Source: an uncultured Lachnospiraceae bacterium (GTDB lineage Bacteria; Bacillota; Clostridia; Lachnospirales; Lachnospiraceae). Taken from it: DNA of 15,397 nucleotides. The stretch spans positions 1 to 15,397 of the forward strand of contig CAJUCG010000050.1 of assembly GCA_910585065.1 (NCBI GenBank), written 5' to 3'. The notes under the pieces are model-generated. The model had not been told where the DNA came from, ran no database searches, and saw only the letters and a program-made list of their open reading frames with translations. Position 1 is the stretch's first letter; the number at the start of each line of letters is the position of its first letter. The translations under genes were made by a program, and so were the position numbers. Of this stretch, positions 1-7,400 are shown in pieces.

Positions 1-2
1 AG

Positions 3-1061
3 AAGACCGTAGCTTACAATAATCCCGTAATGCAGATTACAGTGTACACCTGTATTTTGCTGATTAGCTGGTTCGGCGCGAAGTTGATTGTCGGATCAAA
101 TAGCACAGAGCTTAGCACAGGTGAACTTACCAGTCTTTTGTCCTACTGCATGACCATCCTGATGAATCTGATGATGGTTTCGATGATTTTCGTGATGATG
201 TCGATGAGTGTCGCGAGTGCAAGGCGTATTGCTGAGGTACTTGACGAGAAGGCGGATCTGGTTAATCCAGAGAATCCTTGTTATGAAGTAAAGGATGGCA
301 GTATTGTCTTTGATCATGTGGATTTCGGCTACAACGTGGGGGATGATAAACGTGTTCTAACTGATATCAATTTAAAAATTCGTCCTGGTGAAACTATCGG
401 AATTATTGGTGGCACGGGCAGTTCAAAGTCGAGCCTTGTCAATCTGATCAGCCGCCTCTACGATGTAACGGCGGGAAGTGTAATAGTTGGCGGAAAGGAT
501 GTGCGCGACTACGATATCGAGACGCTGCGCAATGAAGTCAGTGTAGTGCTTCAGAAGAATGTTCTTTTTTCCGGTACAATCTTAGAGAATTTGCGCTGGG
601 GCGATAAGAATGCAACACAGGAAGAATGCATCCATGCCTGCAAGCTTGCCTGTGCGGATGAATTTATTGAGAAATTTCCGGATGGCTACAATACTTATAT
701 CGAGCAGGGCGGCAATAATGTTTCGGGTGGTCAGAAGCAGAGGCTTTGTATTGCGAGGGCATTGTTGAAAAAGCCAAAGATTTTGATTCTGGATGACAGC
801 ACAAGTGCAGTTGATACCGCGACGGACGCAAAGATTCGCCATGCATTTGCAACAGAGATTCCGCAAACAACGAAACTGATTATTGCACAGCGTATTTCAA
901 GTGTGCAGCACGCCGACCGTATTCTGGTGCTTGATGACGGAAAGATTAACGGTGTTGGCACACATGAGCAGCTGCTTGCAAACAATGAGATCTACCGGGA
1001 TGTTTATGAGTCCCAAACCGGCGGCAGCGGAGATTTTGATGAGAATGGAGGTGAGGCTTAA
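3..1061 (+). CDS. ABC exporter subunit with degenerate ATP site, 5' partial
   Basis: This is one half of a heterodimeric ABC exporter in the cytoplasmic membrane. The reading frame is open to the left edge of the window, so most of the transmembrane domain is missing; the ATG at 30 is internal. Visible are the last membrane helices and then a complete ATP-binding domain. Walker A (408-431) reads GGTGSSKS, with Ser where Gly is usual. The signature VSGGQ lies at 720-734 and Walker B ILILDD at 780-797. The residue after the Walker B Asp is Asp (codon 795) rather than the catalytic Glu, and the switch His is Gln (codon 888). In type IV heterodimeric exporters such as TM287/288 this combination marks the subunit that forms the non-hydrolysing site. 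The gene overlaps the next by one base. The substrate cannot be told from sequence; drugs, lipids or peptides are possible. Confidence 0.93.
   Translation, partial: KTVAYNNPVMQITVYTCILLISWFGAKLIVGSNSTELSTGELTSLLSYCMTILMNLMMVSMIFVMMSMSVASARRIAEVLDEKADLVNPENPCYEVKDGSIVFDHVDFGYNVGDDKRVLTDINLKIRPGETIGIIGGTGSSKSSLVNLISRLYDVTAGSVIVGGKDVRDYDIETLRNEVSVVLQKNVLFSGTILENLRWGDKNATQEECIHACKLACADEFIEKFPDGYNTYIEQGGNNVSGGQKQRLCIARALLKKPKILILDDSTSAVDTATDAKIRHAFATEIPQTTKLIIAQRISSVQHADRILVLDDGKINGVGTHEQLLANNEIYRDVYESQTGGSGDFDENGGEA
1047..1056 (+). promoter_or_regulatory. Ribosome binding site of second ABC subunit
   Basis: GGAGGTGAGG lies within the last codons of the first ABC gene, just before the TAATG stop-start overlap at 1059-1063. 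It supports the ATG at 1061 as the start and suggests translational coupling, which would keep the two subunits in balance. Confidence 0.75.
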
Positions 1062-2977
1062 TGCCAGGACCAGGAAGACCCATGCCAAGGGGCATGAAGC
1101 CCACGGTGGAAAATCCGGGAAAGATTTTAAAAAGGATTATCGGTTTTGTAACAAAAAATTATCTCCCGCATTGTATTACAGTACTTGTATGTATTATTGT
1201 GAGCGTACTTGCAAATGTGCAGGGAACATGGTTTACCAAAAATTTAATTGATCAGTACATTGAGCCGCTGCTTGCTGCGTCCGGGCAGGGGATCACTCCG
1301 GATTACAGCGGGCTGCTCAGTGCAATCGGGCGGGTGGCATACTTTTATGCCATCGGTATTGTTGCCGCATATTTAAATACAAGAATGATGGTATACGTGA
1401 CGCAGGGAAGTTTAAAAAATTTGCGCGATGAAATGTTTCTTCATATGGAAACTCTTCCGATCAAATATTTTGATACGCACGCACACGGCGATATTATGTC
1501 CATGTACACCAACGATGTCGACACATTGCGCCAGATGATAAGCCAGAGTATTCCACAGCTTATTAACAGTGTGATCACCATTGTAAGCGTTTTAGTCAGC
1601 ATGATCCTACTAAATATTCCGCTTACGATACTCGCGCTGTTTTTGATTGGGATTATGCTTTTTGTCACAAAGAAGATGACCGCACAGAGCGGGAAATTCT
1701 TTATCCGCCAGCAGAAAAATCTCGGTGCGGTCAACGGTTTTATTGAGGAGATGATGGAGGGGCAGAAGGTGGTTAAGGTATTCTGCCACGAGAAGGAGAG
1801 TACCGATCGCTTTGTGCAGTTAAATGATGAATTGTTTGACAGTGCTTACAATGCAAATAAATTTGCGAATGTATTAGGTCCAATCAACGCGCAGATCGGA
1901 AATATCAGCTATGTGATTATCGCGATTGTCGGCGGTATTTTGGCACTGAATGGTATCTTTGGCTTTTCCCTCGGCGCGCTTGTAAGTTTTCTTACCTACA
2001 ACCGCAACTTAAATATGCCAATTAACCAGGTTAGCCAGCAGTTTAACAGTATTATTATGGCACTTGCCGGCGGTGACCGGATTTTCAAGCTTCTTGATGA
2101 GAAGCCGGAAACGGACGAGGGCTATGTGACTTTGGTCAACGCAAAACGTGAGGGCGGAAAGCTTGTGGAGAGCGAGAAGCGCACCGGGCTTTGGGCGTGG
2201 AAACATTACCATAAGGATCTGGGAACAACGGATTACATCGAACTTGAGGGCAGGGTAGTTTTTGACGATGTGGATTTTGGTTACAATGAGGAAAAAATTG
2301 TGCTGCACAATATCAAGATGTTTGCGGAACCCGGACAAAAGATCGCCTTTGTTGGCTCAACGGGTGCGGGCAAGACGACCATCACAAACCTGATCAATCG
2401 TTTTTATGATATTCAGGATGGAAAGATCCGATATGACGGCATTAATATCAACAAGATCTGCAAGGGCGATCTGCGCCGCTCGCTTGGCATTGTATTGCAG
2501 GATACGCACTTGTTTACCGGAACAGTAATGGATAATATTCGCTACGGGAAACTGGATGCAACGGACGAGGAAGTCTATGCGGCGGCGAAACTGGCGAATG
2601 CGGATGGTTTTATCCGCAGGCTTTCCGACGGCTATAATACAATGCTTACCGGGGACGGGGCAAATCTCTCACAGGGGCAACGCCAGCTTCTCGCAATTGC
2701 GCGCGCGGCGATCGCCGATCCGCCGGTGCTGATTCTTGATGAAGCGACTTCCTCGATCGATACGAGAACCGAGCGGATTGTGCAGGATGGCATGGATAAA
2801 CTGATGAACGGCAGAACAACATTTGTAATTGCACACAGGCTTTCAACCGTCAAGAACAGCGATTGTATTATGGTCTTAGAGCAGGGAAGAATTATTGAGA
2901 GAGGTACACATGATGAATTGATTGAGGAGAAGGGGCGATATTATCAGCTCTATACAGGAAATAGTATTGCGGGGTGA
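1061..2977 (+). CDS. ABC exporter subunit with catalytic ATP site
   Basis: This 638-aa full-length half-transporter has an N-terminal transmembrane domain and a C-terminal ATPase. Hydrophobic helices are seen near residues 36-54, 90-105, 165-203 and 280-300. Walker A GSTGAGKTT is at 432-440, a Q-loop near 480, a signature LSQGQ at 536-540 (a degenerate form of LSGGQ), Walker B VLILDE at 556-561 with catalytic E561, and switch H592. The intact Glu and His here, with a degenerate signature, fit the partner of the upstream subunit: one active and one degenerate ATP site per dimer. Residues about 358-394 form a polar, Trp-containing insert between membrane and ATPase domains, which I associate with clostridial members of this group. 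Tandem stops (TGA TAG) end the gene, followed by a hairpin terminator. The substrate is unknown. Confidence 0.95.
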   Translation: MPGPGRPMPRGMKPTVENPGKILKRIIGFVTKNYLPHCITVLVCIIVSVLANVQGTWFTKNLIDQYIEPLLAASGQGITPDYSGLLSAIGRVAYFYAIGIVAAYLNTRMMVYVTQGSLKNLRDEMFLHMETLPIKYFDTHAHGDIMSMYTNDVDTLRQMISQSIPQLINSVITIVSVLVSMILLNIPLTILALFLIGIMLFVTKKMTAQSGKFFIRQQKNLGAVNGFIEEMMEGQKVVKVFCHEKESTDRFVQLNDELFDSAYNANKFANVLGPINAQIGNISYVIIAIVGGILALNGIFGFSLGALVSFLTYNRNLNMPINQVSQQFNSIIMALAGGDRIFKLLDEKPETDEGYVTLVNAKREGGKLVESEKRTGLWAWKHYHKDLGTTDYIELEGRVVFDDVDFGYNEEKIVLHNIKMFAEPGQKIAFVGSTGAGKTTITNLINRFYDIQDGKIRYDGININKICKGDLRRSLGIVLQDTHLFTGTVMDNIRYGKLDATDEEVYAAAKLANADGFIRRLSDGYNTMLTGDGANLSQGQRQLLAIARAAIADPPVLILDEATSSIDTRTERIVQDGMDKLMNGRTTFVIAHRLSTVKNSDCIMVLEQGRIIERGTHDELIEEKGRYYQLYTGNSIAG

Positions 2978-2987
2978 TAGAAAAAGG

Positions 2988-3023
2988 CAAGACCGGAGCA
3001 GCTATAAGTTCCGGTCTTGGTTT
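2988..3023 (+). terminator. Rho-independent terminator of ABC operon
   Basis: A perfect 10-bp stem, CAAGACCGGA (2988-2997) with TCCGGTCTTG (3010-3019), closes a 12-base loop eleven bases after the ABC stop codon. It is followed by GTTT, a short and weak T run. Position and stem strength make termination of the exporter operon likely. Confidence 0.7.
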
Positions 3024-3028
3024 ACTAA

Positions 3029-3145
3029 TGGTTTCTTAAATATTCTACAAAAATTTGGTTTCCGATTGAGGAAATTATCAGGGATAGTTTGACAGAGATT
3101 GTGGTGGTTAATCGTAATACTGACCAAGATAAAATAACGCTTTGA
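3029..3145 (+). other. Short open frame in the intergenic region, possible gene remnant
   Basis: The 256 bases between the convergent operons (2978-3233) hold two hairpins and this stop-to-stop frame of 38 codons ending in TGA at 3143-3145. It has no start codon or ribosome binding site. The translation looks protein-like (for example WFPIEEIIRDSL and IVVVNRNTDQ), with balanced hydrophobic and charged residues. It could be the tail of a decayed gene or chance; I cannot assign it to a family. Nothing else is visible in this stretch. Confidence 0.2.
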
Positions 3146-3196
3146 AAGTAGTAAAAATTAGAAGTATAGAAAACATAAAAAATGAACGGAAAGTAT

Positions 3197-3235
3197 TTCG
3201 AGAATGAATCCTAGGGGTTCATTCTCGAATTTTTT
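3197..3235 (+). terminator. Strong hairpin terminator between convergent operons
   Basis: A perfect 12-bp stem, TTCGAGAATGAA (3197-3208) with TTCATTCTCGAA (3218-3229), has a nine-base loop and is followed by six T residues (3230-3235), the classic form of an intrinsic terminator reading plus. The T run touches the stop codon of the restriction subunit gene. On the minus strand the same stem lies right after that stop, but the next T-rich stretch begins only about a dozen bases beyond the stem. It may therefore serve both operons but looks best for plus-strand transcripts that pass the first terminator. Confidence 0.75.
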
Positions 3236-6200
3236 ATTTCATAATAATTTTCAGTAATGCTTGATAACTATCTACCACTTCATAAACAACATTCCCGTTA
3301 GAGATTGCTTTGAAATGTTTCTTTGCGCAGTGGGCTTTTGATTTTTCAATTTGACGCAGTTGCCCGGGATTCATAGAACCTTTTGTTTCCGCTACAAAAT
3401 AAATATGTTTAACAGTTCCTTCATAGAAAGCAATAGCCCAGTCCGGATTATAATGACCGACAGGAGTTGAGATATAAAAACTATCCGGTAATTTTATATA
3501 GACTGCTACATTACTATCTATATCGAGATCAGCAGCAAAATCCCTCTCTTTTGTTGAATCATAAACAACATGGTCATACAAGTGTTTTTTTGTTTTCATT
3601 GCATTTACCCCAAGACAACCTTTTATCGTAGGATTAGTAAAAATATTTATATCATAGCATTCATCCAAAATATTGTAAGTGATATGTTCAATAATTGCTG
3701 CAGCTTTCTCGTCATTGATCAGAGCGGCGGCTTTGATAATGAATTCTTCAGGGTTATCTTTAAACTGCTTGAATATTTTGGGTTGGATACCTTTTAAAAT
3801 AGCCACAATTGCTTTGCGGGTTAATCCAGTTTCATCTACCAGTTTTCCAATCAGATCATACTTTACATTGGAATTTGCTGTTATATGAACTCCATAATTA
3901 TCAGCTTCTTCTTTTACAAAGGATTTGCCAGAAAGAAGTTCATCCTTAGACTTGATTGTTTCCATTGTGCCAGTTTCTACCTGGAAGTATATTTGGGAAA
4001 TATGTAACTTGTCATTTAATGAGGCAATAGCTTTCTGAACCAATTCATCCGTATCAAAATCCACCACATAGACGGATTTTGCATTGATTTTTGACCAGAG
4101 TGCTTTAAATTCTGGCAAGGCAAACTTATCCTGATTCAATTGCAATTTCACGTTATTGCTGCGGGCATTTTCAGGCTGCAATTGTTGAGCATCATAGATG
4201 GAATCCACGATTTCAAGCACGGAAGCAGCGAAACCTGCTATTTCTTCCGCCATCTTGATCTCACCATTTGCTTTGTCCTCATAATATTTGTCTGTTAAGA
4301 CACCTTGGTGATCAATATAACCATTTGTGAACATCTTATAATGAATTGCGGAAGCAGTAATTTGATTAATTACCTGTTCATTCCCTTGTTCATCCTTAAT
4401 TATCTTACCAACAAAAAGGCTCGCGGTAACAGTGCGAGGACGGTCGGCAATTGCGTCCGCTATTTCTGTTTGCAATCCCTTTGCAAAAGAATCGTAGCTT
4501 TCACTGGCAATAACTGTGAGTACATTGATATTATGCACATCATTTCCGAGAATATTTGTATCCATACGTTCGCCATTCTGGTTCACACACAGACGCAAAC
4601 CACGCCCTACTTCCTGGCGTTTGCGAACATCACTGCCGCTTTGTTTCAAGGTACAAATCTGGAAAACATTTGGATTATCCCAGCCTTCCCGCAGAGCGGA
4701 ATGGGAAAAAATAAAGCGTACAGGAGAGCGTGATGGATCGCGGTCAAGTAACAGTTCTTTATTTTTCATAATCAGTTCGTAAGCACTCACATCATCAGAG
4801 GTTGTTTCTTTGCGCCCGACTTTGGAATTGACCATCTTTCCTTTTCCATCAACTGAAAAATAGCCAGCATGAGTTTTTGCTACAGGAATTGCTTGTAAAT
4901 ATTTAATATATTCATCTTCCCCAATGGCAGGCTGCATACTGCTTATGATATCCTCATACTCTTCCTCAAACATAGTGGCATATTTCCCATTTATGGGTTG
5001 TCCTGCTGCATCATATTTGCGATAGTTTGCCACTTCGTCAATAAAGAATAGAGAGAGTACTTTAATTCCCCTATAAAATAGCTGACGCTCCCGGTCAATA
5101 TGGGAGAGGATCGTTTCTCTGATTTGAATACGGCGCAGTTGATCTTCATCCACCGCACCAATCACATCTCCGGCAAAAATTTTAATACCGTTTAAAAATT
5201 CTACAGAGTCATCGCGCCCATCAATCTGTTTGATAACAAAGCCATTTTTATACTCTTCCAGACCGCCGGAATAGTCGTAAAGATTATCACCGATTTTAAC
5301 AATACGGCTTTTTTTCTTCGGTACGCTGCCCACCATTTTTACTTCAAACTGTAAGGTCGCTGTCGGGTCACTTTTGGAGAGATTGATACTTTCCAGATAG
5401 ATAAAGCTGTCAGTAGCAGTGCTGCCCGACTCAGTAATTCCCTTTACAGCGATTTTCTTTACCAGCCGCTGGTTATATGCTTCCATAGCATCTAATTGGT
5501 AAACCATATTATAGATACTATCGCTTTTGTGGGTGGCAGAGTAGCGCAGAGTTAGAAGCGGATGAAACTCTTTTAGCCGCTCTTTTGTCTGTTTGCCTTC
5601 CACTGATTGAGGTTCATCAATAATTAAGATGGGGTTTGTTTTTGCAATAATATCAATCGGTCGGCGAGAACGAAACTCATCCAGTTGCATATAAATTCTC
5701 CGGGCATCTTTTCCTTTCGCATTGAATGCCTGAGAATTGATAATCATTACACTGATGGAGTTGTCCGAGGCAAAGCGGTCAATCTCTGTTAACTGCGCAG
5801 AGTTATAGATAAAGAATCGTATTTTCTTTCCATACTCCTCGGCAAAGTGTTCTTGGGTCATTTCAAAGGATTTGTACACGCCTTCCCGGATAGCAACGCT
5901 GGGAACCACAACGATAAATTTACTCCAGCCGTAGTGCTTATTTAGCTCAAACATTGTTTTGATATAAGTGTAAGTTTTGCCAACACCGGTTTCCATCTCA
6001 ATGGTGAGGTTATAGCCATTCCCGCGCCCCTCTAATTTTTCTGAGGGTTTGATTTGACCTGCGCGTTGGATTTTGCTTAAATGCTCTAATATTTGCTGGT
6101 CAGAAAGCTCTGGAATGATTTTCTGATTGCAAAAACCAGTGAAATCCTGATCCTCATTTAAGCTGATCTGATAATTACCAGTACCCCTGTCCATTCTATA

Positions 6201-6293
6201 GGAGGGGGTCAGATAAGGCTGTCCAGCAAACACGTCCACCACAGCTTTGGCGGCATCGGCTTGGAATTTTTGGTGTTTATATTGTATTTTCAT
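3234..6293 (-). CDS. res: Type III restriction enzyme, Res subunit
   Basis: This 1019-aa protein is the ATP-driven translocase and nuclease of a type III restriction-modification system; it acts on DNA together with Mod. Superfamily 2 helicase motifs are in order: Walker A ETGVGKT (101-107), motif II DEPQ (216-219), motif III SAT (242-244), motif V around REGWDNPN (525-532) and motif VI EVGRGLRL (551-558). Near the C-terminus is the PD-(D/E)xK endonuclease: PD at 950-951 and ETK at 969-971. All catalytic residues are present and the length is normal for the family, so the enzyme should be active. The ATG at 6293 overlaps the stop of the DUF1016 gene (ATGA), preceded by a GGGGG run 9 bases upstream. 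The gene is last in the operon and is followed directly by a hairpin. Confidence 0.95.
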   Translation of the reverse strand: MKIQYKHQKFQADAAKAVVDVFAGQPYLTPSYRMDRGTGNYQISLNEDQDFTGFCNQKIIPELSDQQILEHLSKIQRAGQIKPSEKLEGRGNGYNLTIEMETGVGKTYTYIKTMFELNKHYGWSKFIVVVPSVAIREGVYKSFEMTQEHFAEEYGKKIRFFIYNSAQLTEIDRFASDNSISVMIINSQAFNAKGKDARRIYMQLDEFRSRRPIDIIAKTNPILIIDEPQSVEGKQTKERLKEFHPLLTLRYSATHKSDSIYNMVYQLDAMEAYNQRLVKKIAVKGITESGSTATDSFIYLESINLSKSDPTATLQFEVKMVGSVPKKKSRIVKIGDNLYDYSGGLEEYKNGFVIKQIDGRDDSVEFLNGIKIFAGDVIGAVDEDQLRRIQIRETILSHIDRERQLFYRGIKVLSLFFIDEVANYRKYDAAGQPINGKYATMFEEEYEDIISSMQPAIGEDEYIKYLQAIPVAKTHAGYFSVDGKGKMVNSKVGRKETTSDDVSAYELIMKNKELLLDRDPSRSPVRFIFSHSALREGWDNPNVFQICTLKQSGSDVRKRQEVGRGLRLCVNQNGERMDTNILGNDVHNINVLTVIASESYDSFAKGLQTEIADAIADRPRTVTASLFVGKIIKDEQGNEQVINQITASAIHYKMFTNGYIDHQGVLTDKYYEDKANGEIKMAEEIAGFAASVLEIVDSIYDAQQLQPENARSNNVKLQLNQDKFALPEFKALWSKINAKSVYVVDFDTDELVQKAIASLNDKLHISQIYFQVETGTMETIKSKDELLSGKSFVKEEADNYGVHITANSNVKYDLIGKLVDETGLTRKAIVAILKGIQPKIFKQFKDNPEEFIIKAAALINDEKAAAIIEHITYNILDECYDINIFTNPTIKGCLGVNAMKTKKHLYDHVVYDSTKERDFAADLDIDSNVAVYIKLPDSFYISTPVGHYNPDWAIAFYEGTVKHIYFVAETKGSMNPGQLRQIEKSKAHCAKKHFKAISNGNVVYEVVDSYQALLKIIMK

Positions 6294-7342
6294 GTTTTTG
6301 TGCCCCCTGTTTCTTCAGAAATCCATTCTTTGAGTTTTTGCTGAAGTTCTTTCTTGTCTGGAAGGTAAAGTTTGTATTGGGACGCATAAATATTAGAGTT
6401 TTCTGGCAATGTAAGTTCTACGACTGCATCATTCTTTTCATTGCATAATAATATTCCAATAGTAGGATTTTCATCCGCTGTTTTTTCATATCGGTCATAA
6501 TAATTCACATACATCTGCATTTGTCCTAAATCTTGATGGGTTAATTTTCCAATTTTCAAATCAAAAAGAACAAAACAATGTAGCAGGCGGTTATAAAAGA
6601 CTAGATCAACCCGAAAATGTTCTTCATCAAAAGTAAAACGTACTTGACGACCAATGTAAGCAAAGCCTTTACCAAGTTCCAGAAGAAATTGCTGTAAATG
6701 GTCAATGATACGACTTTCTAATTCATTTTCTGAATATTCTGGTAGTTCTTGCATACCCAGAAATTCCAGAATATAAGGATCTTTTACAATATCCTCTGCT
6801 TTTGAAATAATCTGACCTTTTAAGGCAAGATCATATACTTTATTCTTATTTGTGCTGAGCATTAATCGTTCATATAAGGAACTATTAAATTGTCGTTTTA
6901 ACTCAGATAAACTCCAATCGTTTTTGATTGCTTCAATTTCATAAAAATGACGTTCATCTACATTATCAATGCGCATTAACTTTAGGTAATGTGACCAACT
7001 AAGGTAAAAGCGTCGTCCGGTTTTAGTGGCAGGAAGATTTTGGAATTGGGGAAACACTGTTTCCCCAATTTGATCATTTGCATACATGGTGTAAAACCGA
7101 CGCATTAATTTTAGATTATCCATAGAAAAACCTTTACCAAATTTTTCAGTAAGGCATTTTGCTAAGCTTTGTAGAACTTGTCTGCCATAGGCAGCACGGT
7201 CTTTTCCGCTTTGTTCTTCTTCGATAATCTTTTGTCCAATTTCAAAATATGCATATACCATAGAAAGGTTCACTGCCGTCTTTGCATTTTTTCTGGCATT
7301 TTCTAAGATATCTACTATACTTTTTAGAAATTCATCATTCAT
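6290..7342 (-). CDS. DUF1016 (YhcG-type) PD-(D/E)xK nuclease-fold protein
   Basis: This 350-aa protein has the two-part build of the DUF1016/YhcG family. The N-terminal helical part (about 1-170) includes the family-style stretch GFSMDNLKLMRRFY and LSWSHYLKLM. The C-terminal nuclease-fold part (about 180-345) has D246 in RVDLVFYN, then D261 and K263 in FDLKIGK, with a following QMQMYVNYYD helix. Most relatives I recall have ELK at the second site; here it is DLK, still within the (D/E)xK pattern. The family is common beside restriction-modification genes, but its job is not well settled; DNA cleavage or nuclease recruitment is inferred. It stands between mod and res, with its own AAGGGAG ribosome binding site 9 bases before the ATG and lower GC than its neighbours, as if inserted later. 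Confidence 0.9.
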   Translation of the reverse strand: MNDEFLKSIVDILENARKNAKTAVNLSMVYAYFEIGQKIIEEEQSGKDRAAYGRQVLQSLAKCLTEKFGKGFSMDNLKLMRRFYTMYANDQIGETVFPQFQNLPATKTGRRFYLSWSHYLKLMRIDNVDERHFYEIEAIKNDWSLSELKRQFNSSLYERLMLSTNKNKVYDLALKGQIISKAEDIVKDPYILEFLGMQELPEYSENELESRIIDHLQQFLLELGKGFAYIGRQVRFTFDEEHFRVDLVFYNRLLHCFVLFDLKIGKLTHQDLGQMQMYVNYYDRYEKTADENPTIGILLCNEKNDAVVELTLPENSNIYASQYKLYLPDKKELQQKLKEWISEETGGTKT

Positions 7343-7400
7343 TTTTCTATACTCCCTTCATACAGGCTATTGAGTTTTAGAATTTAACTTTAAAAGTTTT
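7343..7400 (-). promoter_or_regulatory. 58-base spacer with ribosome binding site before the DUF1016 gene
   Basis: This is the only sizeable gap in the operon. It carries AAGGGAG at 7352-7358, 9 bases before the DUF1016 ATG. The rest is very AT-rich and includes the near-palindrome AACTTTAAAAGTT (7386-7398). I see no convincing promoter and no GC-rich terminator hairpin, so transcription probably runs through. Confidence 0.5.

Noticed and set aside
883..1251. 122-codon frame spanning the junction of the two ABC genes
   Set aside because: It overlaps two well-supported genes in another frame, and its translation has no family features.
3197..3229. tRNA-like or attachment site at the edge of the operon
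   Set aside because: The GGTTCATT segment recalls a T-loop, but the sequence folds as a simple terminator hairpin, and no direct repeat of it was seen near the other border (13700-13790 or 15244-15397).
2978..3233. CRISPR array or small RNA gene between the operons
   Set aside because: No repeated units exist and there is no promoter-like sequence with a fitting terminator for a separate RNA; only the two terminator hairpins stand out.
4305..4733. 142-codon open frame on the plus strand
   Set aside because: It lies wholly antisense within the Res gene between coding motifs of that protein, and its translation is Cys-rich and unlike a real protein. It is a shadow frame.
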